From Clostridium sp. UBA699 (GTDB lineage Bacteria; Bacillota; Clostridia; Clostridiales; Clostridiaceae), in assembly GCA_002298915.1 (NCBI GenBank), contig DBML01000023.1, forward strand, positions 124,001 to 188,000: a DNA stretch of 64,000 nt, in the 5' to 3' direction. Below the pieces are notes generated by a model. That model saw only the letters and a program-made list of their open reading frames with translations. It did not search any database and was not told the origin of the DNA. A program made the position numbers and the translations under genes. Of this stretch, positions 42,539 through 52,000 are shown in pieces. Within the stretch, counting starts at the first letter, position 1, and each line of letters begins with the position of its first letter.

Positions 42539-43036
42539 ATGAGCAACAACACAGAACTGACCATAATCAGACAGGCAATATTGAAGGAACTTGAGGGGCA
42601 TGAATTCTACAAGATGATTTCGGAGAGGCCAAGCAACGACCTGGAAACAAAAGAGGTTTTCAAGCAGCTTGCCAATGAAGAGCAGAAGCACGTTGATTTA
42701 CTCAAGGAGATGCTCGTAAGGGTTAACAGCGGCAAAACCGAAGGCATGGATGAGGGGCTCGAACTGGACGTACCGGCTCCAGGCAGTGCAAAGTGGAGGA
42801 ATTTGAGGAAAGACAGCGGCTCCATAGCTGTTGCAGCATTCGGCATAGCGATCAACATGGAGAAAGCATCGATAGAATATTATACAAACGCTGCAGCTAA
42901 GACGCAGATCCCGAGTGCGAAAGCACTTTTCGAGAAACTTGCAAAATGGGAAAAGAACCATCTTGAACTGTTTACTGACGAATACGATGATATGCTAGGA
43001 GAGTGGTGGTCAGAGCAGGGCTTCGCTCCATTCTAA
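42539..43036 (+). CDS. Ferritin-like/rubrerythrin-family protein
   Basis: 165 residues, four-helix diiron protein: LKELEGHEFYKMI, ANEEQKHVDLLKEML, KASIEYYTNAAAKTQ and WEKNHLELFTDEYDDM carry Glu and His ligands in two ExxH-type pairs. There is no rubredoxin domain. GGAGGG lies 7 bases before the ATG at 42539; the longer in-frame ORF begins before that site. A role in peroxide or iron handling is likely. Ends at a strong bidirectional terminator. Confidence 0.88.
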   Translation: MSNNTELTIIRQAILKELEGHEFYKMISERPSNDLETKEVFKQLANEEQKHVDLLKEMLVRVNSGKTEGMDEGLELDVPAPGSAKWRNLRKDSGSIAVAAFGIAINMEKASIEYYTNAAAKTQIPSAKALFEKLAKWEKNHLELFTDEYDDMLGEWWSEQGFAPF

Positions 43037-43042
43037 GACATG

Positions 43043-43089
43043 AAAAAGGCAGAACCGCTATTTGGTTCTGCCTTTGCTTTTCTTTTTTT
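43043..43089. terminator. Bidirectional terminator
   Basis: AAAGGCAGAACC (43045-43056), loop GCTATTT, GGTTCTGCCTTT (43064-43075), then T-rich on the plus strand and AAAA (T on minus) on the other side. The loop contains the stop codon of the convergent flavin reductase gene, and the right arm encodes its last residues. Confidence 0.88.
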
Positions 43090-43642
43090 GAACTGAGTAC
43101 CCGAACTTGCCAAGGGGGGCTTCCATAAGAGGGAAGTACTCCCCGTGCGAATAGCATACCAGGCCGGCCTTGCCGAAGTGGATCTTCCCGCTGCTGTCGA
43201 CAAGCTTTTCCTCAACCTTCACACGGACAACCTCGGCGATGAACATGTCGTGGCTGCCCAGAGGGACGATGCTGCTTACCCTGCATTCCAGGGCCACAGG
43301 GCATTCGCCTATGGAAGGCACGTCAACCTCAATGCCCTCTTCCAGCGTGAAGCCGAACTTGGCTATCTTGTCCACATCCCTTCCTGACCTTACCCCGCAG
43401 AAGTCAAGGGCTCTGACCAGGTTGCTGCCCGGGAGGTTAATTGTGAACTCTCCGGTCGACTTAATCATATCGTAGGATAATCTTTCAGGCCTGATGGAGA
43501 CGCTGACCATTGGAGGTCTCGTGCATACGGTGCCCACCCAGGCGGCGGTGAAGGCGTTAACAAATCCGTCCTTCTTTGAGGTGATAAGCACCGCCGGCAC
43601 GGGGTTGAGCATCGCGCTTCCCTTTAAACTCATCTTTGACAT
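43058..43642 (-). CDS. Flavin reductase family protein
   Basis: 194 residues of the flavin-reductase-like FMN-binding fold: VPAVLITSKKDGFVNAFTAAW, TVCTRPPMVSVSIRP, GEFTINLPGSNLV and HDMFIAEVV. Resembles flavoredoxin and related electron-transfer flavoproteins of anaerobes. A Lys-rich C-terminal tail (KKKSKGRTK) is encoded by the terminator stem. The ATG is 1 base after the helicase stop, indicating co-translation with that gene. Confidence 0.87.
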   Translation of the reverse strand: MSKMSLKGSAMLNPVPAVLITSKKDGFVNAFTAAWVGTVCTRPPMVSVSIRPERLSYDMIKSTGEFTINLPGSNLVRALDFCGVRSGRDVDKIAKFGFTLEEGIEVDVPSIGECPVALECRVSSIVPLGSHDMFIAEVVRVKVEEKLVDSSGKIHFGKAGLVCYSHGEYFPLMEAPLGKFGYSVQKKKSKGRTK

Positions 43643-43643
43643 T

Positions 43644-45212
43644 TTATTTTGTCTTTCCTTGAGCGATCTCGATGTTCACTCTTCTGCCGTTGTGCCTCTT
43701 TCCGTTTACTTTCTTGAGAAGCACGTCGACGAACCTTTCAGGAACTTCGATGAAGGAGAACTTCGTCAGTATGTCTATGTCTCCAATGTCACCAACATCC
43801 AGACCTGAATTCTCAGATATGAACTTGAGCAGCTTTTTAGGATCTATCTTGTCGATCTTTCCTATGGAGAGGAACAGTCTAACGTTCTTTGATCCGCCAA
43901 GTTTGTTATCCTTGTAATCGAAGCTCAGCTCCCTGTTGAAGTACATCTTCATTAGTGCGGCAGCAACGTCGACAAGGTTGTACTCCTCATCGAGCTCGGT
44001 TGCCACAGGAACGAAGTCCATGTAGTCCTCCTTCTCGATGGAGTCCTTTATCGTGCTGATTATGCTCCTGTACTTTGACTCGAATATCTCGTCTACAGTC
44101 GGGATCTCTTTCCTCTTGATCTTGCTCTTTGTGTATTTCTCTATCTGCTTGAGCATCATGTACTCTCTTGGAGTTACAAGCGAGTATGCCACGCCTTCCT
44201 TGTTTGCCCTTCCTGTTCTTCCGATCCTGTGGACATAGGATTCGGTATCCTGTGGAAGGTCATAGTTTATAACATGGGTTATATCCTCAACGTCTATACC
44301 TCTCGCAGCGACATCCGTTGCAACGAGGAAGTCCAGATTGCCTTCCTTGAATTTCCTCAAGGTGTTCATCCTCTGGCTCTGGTTCATGTCTCCGTGCATT
44401 CCTTCGACGTTGTAGCCACGGCCCTGCATCCACTCAACAAGCTCGTCAACTCCGCGCTTTGTTTTGCAGAATATTATTGCGCTGGAAGGTTCATCCACAT
44501 CAAGTATCCTGCAGAGCGTTTCGAACCTGTCCTTGTGCTTTATCTCATAGTAGTACTGTTTTATCTTTTCAACGGTAACGGTGTTCTTTGCTATAGAGAT
44601 GTGCTTTGCATCCTTTTTCATGTATCTCTTGGCTAGCCTTTTTATCTGGTCTGGCATAGTCGCCGAGAAAAGGAGCGTCTGCCTTTCATCGTTCGAGCTC
44701 TTTATTATCTCTTCTATGTCCTCTATGAAGCCCATGTTCAGCATCTCATCTGCCTCGTCTAGAACGAGGAACTGGATTTCTGTAAGGTCAAGGGTCCTTC
44801 TGTTTATGTGGTCGATCACTCTGCCCGGGGTTCCGACGACTATGTCGACACCTCTTTTAAGCGCTTTTATCTGGCGGTCTATAGGCTGTCCGCCGTATAT
44901 AGGCAAAATGGAGAGCCTGCTGAACTTAGCGATCCTCATGAGCTCCTCGTTTACCTGTATTGCAAGCTCCCTTGTAGGGGCAAGGACGAGGGCTGATACC
45001 TTCTTGCCAGCGGTGATATTGTTAAGCATAGGTGCGCCGAATGCCATTGTTTTTCCGGTACCTGTCTGGGCCTGTCCGATTATGTCGTTACCTTTCAGGA
45101 CTTCCGGGATAGCTTCAGCCTGAATCTGAGAAGGCTCCTCGAAGCCCATCGCGTCTATAGCATCAAGAATTTTTTTGTTAAAGCCTAGTTCGTTGAATTT
45201 GATTTTTTCCAT
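43644..45212 (-). CDS. DEAD-box RNA helicase with DbpA-like RNA-binding domain
   Basis: 522 residues. Helicase motifs Q (GFEEPSQIQAEAIP), I (AQTGTGKT), II (DEAD), III (SAT) and VI (HRIGRTGR) are complete. A C-terminal domain (about 440-515) with LFLSIGKIDKIDPKKLL and FIEVPERFVDVLLKKVNGKRHNG resembles the DbpA/CsdA RNA-binding module. Acts in ribosome assembly or RNA turnover, often induced by cold. Lies 29 bases downstream of queT in the same direction, so it may share the preQ1-controlled transcript. Confidence 0.95.
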   Translation of the reverse strand: MEKIKFNELGFNKKILDAIDAMGFEEPSQIQAEAIPEVLKGNDIIGQAQTGTGKTMAFGAPMLNNITAGKKVSALVLAPTRELAIQVNEELMRIAKFSRLSILPIYGGQPIDRQIKALKRGVDIVVGTPGRVIDHINRRTLDLTEIQFLVLDEADEMLNMGFIEDIEEIIKSSNDERQTLLFSATMPDQIKRLAKRYMKKDAKHISIAKNTVTVEKIKQYYYEIKHKDRFETLCRILDVDEPSSAIIFCKTKRGVDELVEWMQGRGYNVEGMHGDMNQSQRMNTLRKFKEGNLDFLVATDVAARGIDVEDITHVINYDLPQDTESYVHRIGRTGRANKEGVAYSLVTPREYMMLKQIEKYTKSKIKRKEIPTVDEIFESKYRSIISTIKDSIEKEDYMDFVPVATELDEEYNLVDVAAALMKMYFNRELSFDYKDNKLGGSKNVRLFLSIGKIDKIDPKKLLKFISENSGLDVGDIGDIDILTKFSFIEVPERFVDVLLKKVNGKRHNGRRVNIEIAQGKTK

Positions 45213-45241
45213 TTACATTCCTCATTTTTCGTTTATTTGTG

Positions 45242-45745
45242 TTAATCAATAAAATATTTTTTGAGCCTGGAGTTTCTCTCGATTATTGAGACCAGCAGGA
45301 GCCCGAATATATAGCAGGAAACTGCTTCGCCAAGACCTACCCAGAACATGGTGATGAACAGAGGCAGGTTAAGCGTGTATCTGAGTATAAGCCCAACGAC
45401 TACCGCGTTGATGACGACCGGCGGCAGCGGGGCCAGTAACTTCTTGTATTTTAAGTTGCTTTTTCCAATGCAATTTGTCAGGATGGCGGCGGTTAAGGTG
45501 GCCAGCGAGCCGAAGACTATGTCAGGCAGCCCGTATCCGCCTGCAAGGTTAGCTATAATACATCCGATGAAAAGTCCCGGTATCGAGAATCTTGAAAAGT
45601 AGGGCAGCAGAGTAAGCGCTTCCGACAATCTTACCTGGATCTGTCCGTAACTGATAGGAGCCAGCATTATGGTGAGTGCAGCGTATGCCGAACCAATAAA
45701 TGCAGACAAGACAAGATGCTTTACTTTATTGCTTCTGTTATTCAT
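45242..45745 (-). CDS. queT: Queuosine precursor transporter QueT
   Basis: 167-residue integral membrane protein, about five to six hydrophobic segments, starting MNNRSNKVKHLVLSAFIGSA and containing YGQIQVRLSEALTLLPYF, the QueT signature region. QueT proteins are S components of ECF transporters for queuosine precursors (preQ0/preQ1). The preQ1 class I riboswitch directly upstream confirms the assignment. The shared ECF module is not in the window. Confidence 0.93.
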   Translation of the reverse strand: MNNRSNKVKHLVLSAFIGSAYAALTIMLAPISYGQIQVRLSEALTLLPYFSRFSIPGLFIGCIIANLAGGYGLPDIVFGSLATLTAAILTNCIGKSNLKYKKLLAPLPPVVINAVVVGLILRYTLNLPLFITMFWVGLGEAVSCYIFGLLLVSIIERNSRLKKYFID

Positions 45746-45750
45746 TTGTT

Positions 45751-45793
45751 CCTCCTAGTTTTGTTTAGAGACAGGATGGTTTCGAACTGTCTA
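45751..45793 (-). promoter_or_regulatory. preQ1 class I riboswitch before queT
   Basis: Read on the minus strand: AGACAG (45792-45787), loop TTCGAAACCATC, CTGTCT (45774-45769), then A-rich tail CTAAACAAAACTAGGAGG whose tail can pair with the loop to form the known pseudoknot. GGAGG (45755-45751) is at the end of the tail and directly before the queT start, so preQ1 binding should hide the ribosome site: translational control. No terminator is visible. Confidence 0.85.
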
Positions 45794-45815
45794 TATTTCA
45801 ATCATAACCTTATAT

Positions 45816-45844
45816 AGTTTAATACAATATTGCCTAACTGTCAA
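45816..45844 (-). promoter_or_regulatory. Promoter of queT
   Basis: Minus strand TTGACA (45844-45839), 17-base spacer, TAAACT (45821-45816), placing the start close to the riboswitch. Overlaps the opposing promoter at 45830. Confidence 0.7.
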
Positions 45845-45858
45845 ATATAACATATAAT
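45830..45858 (+). promoter_or_regulatory. Promoter of the M16 peptidase gene
   Basis: TTGCCT (45830-45835), 17-base spacer, TATAAT (45853-45858), 33 bases before the ATG. Shares 15 bases with the divergent queT promoter. Confidence 0.65.
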
Positions 45859-45890
45859 ATAATGTGCAGAAAAAATTTGAGGAGATATAA

Positions 45891-47123
45891 ATGTTTAACT
45901 ATAGCAATATCATACTGCCTAACGGCATAAAGCTTATTTCAATAAAAAAGGATACCGGGGTGGTCTCGGTCCACATGGGTATGAAGATAGGGCCTCTTTA
46001 CGAAAAGAGGAGCCAGAAGGGCATATCCCATTTCGTGGAGCACATGCTCTACAAAGGAACAAAAACAAGGACAAATGAAAAGCTGAACTCGGACCTTGAA
46101 AACCTGGGAGGAGAATACAACGCATACACTGACCATAATTGCACGGTGTACAGCGCCACAGCCCTCTGCAGCGAGGTTGAGAACATACTTGAAATTTTTT
46201 CTGACATGGTGCGCAATTCCACTTTTCCGGACGACGAGATCGAGAAGGAAAAGGAAGTCATACTATCAGAGATAAGGTGCGGAAGGGACGACCTGGAGCA
46301 GTACAGCTTCAAGAGGATCAACGAGATAGCGTTCAAGAGCAGCCCGCTCAAATACGAAACCGTCGGCGAAAGCAAGACTGTCAAGAAGTTCAGCAGGCAG
46401 GAGCTCCTCGATTTCCGAGACAGGTACTATGTTCCAAACAACTGCTTCATTTCAGTGGTTTCCCCCTACGAGCACGAGTTTGTGAAAGACCTTGTCACGG
46501 AGCACTTCGGAAGCTGGACGGAGAAGGAACTGGACCTGGGAAAAGTCAGGTTCGAGAAGAACATACCTGTCAAGGAGACATCCTACAAGAAGAACATCGA
46601 ACAGAGCACGATACTTTACCTGTTCACCTTCCAGGGGATTTCGAAGCAGGAGGAGATGGCGCTGAAGGTGTTCAACCACAAGTTCGGCGAGAGTTCGAAC
46701 TCCATACTTTTCAGGGAGCTGAGGGAGGATCGGGGGCTGGCGTACGATATTTACACACATCTCGACCTGACACAGAACGTGAAGACCCTGTACCTCTACA
46801 CCGCGGTGGGCGAAGATAACGTGCAGGAGGCGCTTGACATTATAGAGAGATGCATCTCGAGGGTGAAGAACGAGGAGATAGTTTTTGACGAAAACACCGT
46901 CATGCTCATGAAAAAGGTGCTCAACACCGCTGTGGCGTTCACCCTTGAGGATTCTACCGACATAGGAAACTACGTGCTGCACCAGCTTATAGAAGGCGAG
47001 AGCGTGCTTGAATTCGTGGAGGATATGGAGAGGCTTGAAGGCATTAGGAAAGAGGACATATACAGCATAGCGGCAAAGGTCCTGGACAGCCCTACAATCC
47101 ACATCCTGAAAAATGAAGATTAG
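45891..47123 (+). CDS. M16 family zinc peptidase
   Basis: 410 residues. The inverted zinc motif HFVEH (HxxEH) sits in GISHFVEHMLYKGTKTRTN, with the downstream Glu region around LENLGGEYNAYTDHNCTVYSA. The C-terminal half (about 190-410) is the non-catalytic M16 repeat with LFRELREDRGLAYDIYTH. Resembles Bacillus MlpA/YmxG-type peptidases. Its end overlaps the longest recX reading frame. Confidence 0.92.
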   Translation: MFNYSNIILPNGIKLISIKKDTGVVSVHMGMKIGPLYEKRSQKGISHFVEHMLYKGTKTRTNEKLNSDLENLGGEYNAYTDHNCTVYSATALCSEVENILEIFSDMVRNSTFPDDEIEKEKEVILSEIRCGRDDLEQYSFKRINEIAFKSSPLKYETVGESKTVKKFSRQELLDFRDRYYVPNNCFISVVSPYEHEFVKDLVTEHFGSWTEKELDLGKVRFEKNIPVKETSYKKNIEQSTILYLFTFQGISKQEEMALKVFNHKFGESSNSILFRELREDRGLAYDIYTHLDLTQNVKTLYLYTAVGEDNVQEALDIIERCISRVKNEEIVFDENTVMLMKKVLNTAVAFTLEDSTDIGNYVLHQLIEGESVLEFVEDMERLEGIRKEDIYSIAAKVLDSPTIHILKNED

Positions 47124-47136
47124 GGCGGTGGGCTAT

Positions 47137-47769
47137 ATGGAAAAAAGGATAACGGGGATCGAGAAGCAGAAGAACTGCAGCGAAAGGGTCAACATATTCC
47201 TCGACGGGGAGTATGCCTTCTCCTGCAGCCTCGATTCACTTGTTAAATATAAATTAATTTTGGGGAAATCCGTGGACTCTGACCAGCTGAATAGTATAAT
47301 TGAAGAAGACAACTACTCCAAGGCGAAGGCCTGCGCCTTCAGGATCCTCGAGAGGGGCATGAAATCCGAAAAGGACATGCTGGCAAAGCTCAGGGACAAG
47401 GGGTTCGATGAAAGCACCTGCGTCAAGGTGATGGCCTTGCTCAAGGAGTACGGCTACATCGACGACGGGAAGCTGGCTGATATGTACATCGAGCAGAAGC
47501 TGAAGTCCGAAGGGGCAAACAAGATAAAGAGCTTCCTTTACAGGAAGGGCATACCAGAGGAAACGATAAGGGAGAAGCTCGAATCCATAGCTGAGGACGG
47601 GCTCGAGTCCACAGCATACGAACTGGCTTACAAAAAATACATAAGGATGGCGGCATCGGAGGAGGACAAAAGGAAGCTTTACAAGAAGCTCGGCGATTTT
47701 CTTATGCGCAAAGGCTATTCCTACGATATCTGCAAGAAGGTGCTCAATCGAATATTCAACGAATCATAG
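47137..47769 (+). CDS. recX: Regulatory protein RecX
   Basis: 210 residues. Three-helix repeats typical of RecX modulators of RecA: AFRILERGMKSEKDMLAKLRDKGFD, LLKEYGYIDDGKLADMYIEQK, FLYRKGIPEETIREKL and a C-terminal repeat (FLMRKGYSYDICKKVLNR). The start at 47137 is chosen since GGTGGG lies about 6 bases upstream; ATG 47113 lies inside the peptidase end. No recA in the window. Confidence 0.9.
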   Translation: MEKRITGIEKQKNCSERVNIFLDGEYAFSCSLDSLVKYKLILGKSVDSDQLNSIIEEDNYSKAKACAFRILERGMKSEKDMLAKLRDKGFDESTCVKVMALLKEYGYIDDGKLADMYIEQKLKSEGANKIKSFLYRKGIPEETIREKLESIAEDGLESTAYELAYKKYIRMAASEEDKRKLYKKLGDFLMRKGYSYDICKKVLNRIFNES

Positions 47770-47786
47770 GTTGGTGAGTGATTTAT

Positions 47787-48959
47787 ATGTTCAGGATAAA
47801 CCCAATAACACTGATGCTTATACTGCTTTTCCTATACCCCCTGGCTAAGGGGTTCCTCTTCAAGTTCTCATCCTACGGCCTCAAGGGGGATGTGGAGGCG
47901 ACCAACAAGAACGTCTCCTTCGTCATAGCCCTCTTCCTTGGCGTGTATATCGGGAAGAAGATTTTCATCCTGCATGGTGAAGGGATCTACAACGCAATAT
48001 ACAGAGTGCTGCCGCAAAGCATCGCAGGGTTCATCGAAGGGAATCAGCTAATAGTCTATGCCGCCATTATCCCGTTGTGCATTTTCCTGCTCTACAAGCT
48101 TTGCTTCCTTTTGCTTAACAGCATAAGCAAAATAACTATGTATCCCCTGATCGACAGCATAGAGCGGTTCCTTTTCACAAAGAAGAGCATGCTGAAAAGG
48201 GCAGCAGGAGCAGCGTTCCAGGTTCCGCGGGCAGTGTGCTACGTTATACTTGCGGCTTTTTCGGTAAACCTGTTCTCGCTTGTGGTCCCTAACGAAAGGC
48301 TGGACAGGCAGCTTGAAGGTTCAGGACTATACAAGCAGATATGCAAAGGGATAATAATACCGGTGACAAACTCGCAGCTAGCAAGGCAGATGCCGGAAGT
48401 TCTGAACAACTCCTTCAAGATAGTTATAAAGGACAGCGGGACGGGCGAGATCACACATGCGAACAGCACGGGGAACACCATAGTTTACTACAACGGCGTC
48501 ACCCTCGCAGACGGAGTCAGGTCAAACAGCCAGATCAACGATTTCGCTAGGAACCTGGCGGGCAAGGAGACATCGGTTTACGGGAAAGCGGAGGTGCTTT
48601 ACAGCTGGATCGGCAACAACATAACCTACGATTACGACAAGGCTACAAAGGTTCTGAACAACGATTTCGACGTCAGGTCAGGCGCCGTTCCCGCCTTCGA
48701 GACAGGCAAGGGCATATGCTTCGACTACGCATGCTTATACGTGGCCATGTGCAGGGCAAACAACATCAGGGTGAGGATCATCACGGGCGAAGGCTTCAAC
48801 GGCGTTAGCTGGGTCAGCCATGCATGGAACCAGGTTTACATTCCTGAAAAGGATGAGTGGATAAATGTAGATCCCACATTCTTCAAAGGAGGCAATTATT
48901 TCGACAGCATGAGATTTGAGCTGGACCACGAGTCCGGCGAAATAGCAGGTGAATGGTAG
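47787..48959 (+). CDS. Membrane protein with transglutaminase-like domain
   Basis: 390 residues: several N-terminal transmembrane segments (roughly residues 5-165), then an extracytoplasmic transglutaminase-like domain with Cys in GKGICFDYACLY, His in SHAWNQVYI and Asp in NVDPTFF, the intact triad. Likely a cell-surface peptidase or cross-linking protein. The ATG at 47787 has GGTGAG 8 bases upstream; a GTG at 47778 is in frame but within that region. The stop codon lies in a terminator stem. Confidence 0.85.
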   Translation: MFRINPITLMLILLFLYPLAKGFLFKFSSYGLKGDVEATNKNVSFVIALFLGVYIGKKIFILHGEGIYNAIYRVLPQSIAGFIEGNQLIVYAAIIPLCIFLLYKLCFLLLNSISKITMYPLIDSIERFLFTKKSMLKRAAGAAFQVPRAVCYVILAAFSVNLFSLVVPNERLDRQLEGSGLYKQICKGIIIPVTNSQLARQMPEVLNNSFKIVIKDSGTGEITHANSTGNTIVYYNGVTLADGVRSNSQINDFARNLAGKETSVYGKAEVLYSWIGNNITYDYDKATKVLNNDFDVRSGAVPAFETGKGICFDYACLYVAMCRANNIRVRIITGEGFNGVSWVSHAWNQVYIPEKDEWINVDPTFFKGGNYFDSMRFELDHESGEIAGEW

Positions 48960-48999
48960 GGTTGTGCGGCTAAGCGTTGGACAATCCTACTTCTTTATA
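48956..48999 (+). terminator. Terminator overlapping the transglutaminase stop
   Basis: GTAGGGTTGT (48956-48965) pairs with ACAATCCTAC (48981-48990, one G-U), followed by TTCTTTAT. The left arm includes the stop codon. Confidence 0.65.
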
Positions 49000-49023
49000 G
49001 TAATATTAAGGTGACGGTCGCTC

Positions 49024-49046
49024 GCAAAAAAAAGTAGTTTTTTTGC
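49024..49046 (+). other. A-run/T-run hairpin in the leader of the fused activator gene
   Basis: GCAAAAAAA (49024-49032) can pair with TTTTTTTGC (49038-49046). It lies 40 bases before the start of the 1427-residue gene. A transcription-slippage or pausing site, or a weak terminator, is possible. Confidence 0.35.
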
Positions 49047-49087
49047 AGGGCGCCATGCGGCAAATTATGGAAAAGGTGATATGATTT

Positions 49088-52000
49088 ATGGGAAATGTAC
49101 TACATATGGGGCTGGATGTCGGCTCCACAACAGTTAAGGTAGTAATATCAGACAAGAACGATTGCGCGCTGTACAGCACTTACCAGCGTCATTTTTCTGA
49201 TATAAAGAGTACTATTATAAATGTTATAAGCGAGGCTTACGAGCACTTCAGGGACAAGGAGCTTACCATTATGATAACAGGCTCCGGCGGGCTTTCCGTT
49301 TCGAAATGGCTTGATGTGCCCTTCATCCAGGAAGTGATAGCGTGCACGAACACCGTTGAGAGGTACATACCCAGCACGGACGTGGTTATAGAGCTGGGCG
49401 GCGAAGATGCAAAGATAACGTTCTTCGACGGCGGAATCGACCAGAGGATGAACGGAACCTGCGCGGGGGGCACTGGAGCGTTCATAGACCAGATGGCGTC
49501 TTTGCTGCAGACCGATGCGCAGGGGCTGAACGAGCTCGCAAAAAATTATAAGATTATATACCCTATAGCTGCAAGATGCGGGGTGTTCGCAAAAACTGAC
49601 ATCCAGCCGCTGCTCAACGAAGGCGCTGCCAAGGAGGACATAGCCGCATCGGTATTCCAGTCTGTGGTCAACCAGACCATAAGCGGGCTGGCATGCGGAA
49701 AATCCATCAAAGGGAACGTGGCATTCCTGGGAGGACCGCTCCACTTCCTGTCCGAGCTAAGGCAGAGGTTCATCGAGACACTCGGCCTTACCGAAAAGCA
49801 GGTCATATTCCCTAAGAACTCCCAGCTGTTCGTAGCAATGGGGGCTGCTTTGGCTTCAAAGGAAGGCGACAGGATGAGCTTCAGCACCCTTATGGAAAGG
49901 CTGCCAAAGCTTTCCGAAAAGTCGGACGACCAGGTGGAAACTCTGAAGCCTCTCTTTGCGGACGAGGCCGAGTTCAGGGAGTTCAAAGACAGGCACAGCA
50001 GGTACGCGGTCAGGAGGAAGAACCTTGAAGAATACTCAGGCAGCTGCTACCTCGGTATAGATGCAGGATCAACCACGACAAAAGCAGCCCTTGTTGATGA
50101 GGAAGGAAACCTGCTTTACTCCTACTACGGAAGCAACGAAGGAAGCCCTATGGCTTCAGTCGTAAAGATATTGAAGGAAATGTACAGCCGGACCCATCCC
50201 GGCATAACCATAGCCAATTCAGCTGTCACAGGCTACGGCGAGAGCCTCATTCAGGCCGGCCTCTCCGTAGATATAGGCGAGGTTGAAACAGTTGCCCACT
50301 ACAAGGCGGCCAGCTTCTTCCAGCCTGGAGTCGACTTCATACTGGACATCGGGGGGCAGGACATGAAGTGCCTCAAGATAAAGGACGGGGTGATAGACAG
50401 CATAATGCTGAACGAGGCATGCTCTTCAGGCTGCGGATCGTTCATAGAAACCTTCGCGCACTCACTCAATACTGGAGTGAAGGATTTCGCAAGGGAGGCC
50501 CTGATATCCAGAAACCCGGTGGACCTCGGCTCAAGATGCACCGTGTTCATGAACTCAAGGGTGAAGCAGTCACAGAAGGAAGGGGCCACGGTTGGAGACA
50601 TCTCCGCAGGCCTTGCATACTCGGTTATAAAGAACGCCATATTCAAGGTAATAAAAATAAGGAACCCGAAGGAGCTCGGAAACAGCATAATTGTCCAGGG
50701 CGGAACCTTCTACAACGACGCCGTGCTTAGAGCGTTCGAGCTCATATCGGAAAGGGAAGCTGTAAGGCCCGACATAGCAGGAATAATGGGAGCTTTCGGT
50801 GCTGCGCTCATAGCCAAGGAAAGGTGCAAAGAGGGACATGTATCATCGATTCTGAACGCCGATGAGCTTGACAGCTTCACCATGGAAGCCGACATGAGGA
50901 GGTGCGGAAAGTGCGCAAACAGCTGCCTTCTAACAGTTAACCGCTTCAGCGACGGAAGGGAATTCATCTCCGGAAACAGATGCGAGAGGGGCATAGGGGA
51001 GGAAGTAAACAAGGAGCACATACCTAACCTGTTTGACTACAAGTACCGCAGGATCTTCGAATACAAACCATTGAAGAAAGAGGAAGCCAGCAGGGGTTCG
51101 GTGGGCATACCGAGGGTGCTCAACATGTATGAGAACTACCCTTTCTGGTTCACGATCTTCACCGAGCTTGGCTTCAGGGTCGAGATATCGCCTAGATCTT
51201 CCAAGAAGATCTACGAGATGGGAATCGAAACGATCCCTTCGGAATCGGCCTGCTATCCTGCGAAGATTACACACGGACATATAGCGAGCCTCATCAGTTC
51301 AGGGCTCAAGTTCATATTCTACCCATGCATACCGAACGAGCAGAAGGAACAGGCTGAGGCCACGAACAACTTCAACTGCCCGATCGTTACGTCCTACCCG
51401 GATGTTATAAAGAACAACATGGACGGGCTAAAGGACAACGGCGTGAGGTTCCTAAGCTGCTTCCTGCCTCTGGACAACAAGGAGAGGCTCGCAGAGAGGC
51501 TCTGCCAGGAGCTGAAGGATTTCAACGTCTCACTCGACGAGGTCAGGAAAGCCGTTGAAAAGGGGTACGCTGAGGACGAATGCGTCAAGGAAGACATAAG
51601 GAAGCAGGGTGAAGAAGTCCTGCAGTACCTTAAGAGAACCGGAAGAAAGGGAGTCGTGCTGGCGGGAAGGCCTTACCACGTAGACCCAGAAATAAACCAC
51701 GGCATCCCGAACATAATAACAAGCTACGGGATGGCTGTGCTTACAGAGGACTCGGTGGCTCACCTTGGTCATGTGGAGAGGCCGCTAAGGGTTGTCGACC
51801 AGTGGGTCTACCATTCAAGGCTTTATGCTGCGGCCAGCTTCGTTGCAGACAGGAAGGAGCTCGAGCTCATACAGCTGAACTCCTTCGGCTGCGGGCTTGA
51901 CGCGGTGACTACAGACCAGGTGCAGGAGATACTGAGCAGGAACGAAAAGATATACACCTGCCTCAAGATAGACGAGGGGAGCAATCTCGGCGCTGTCAAG

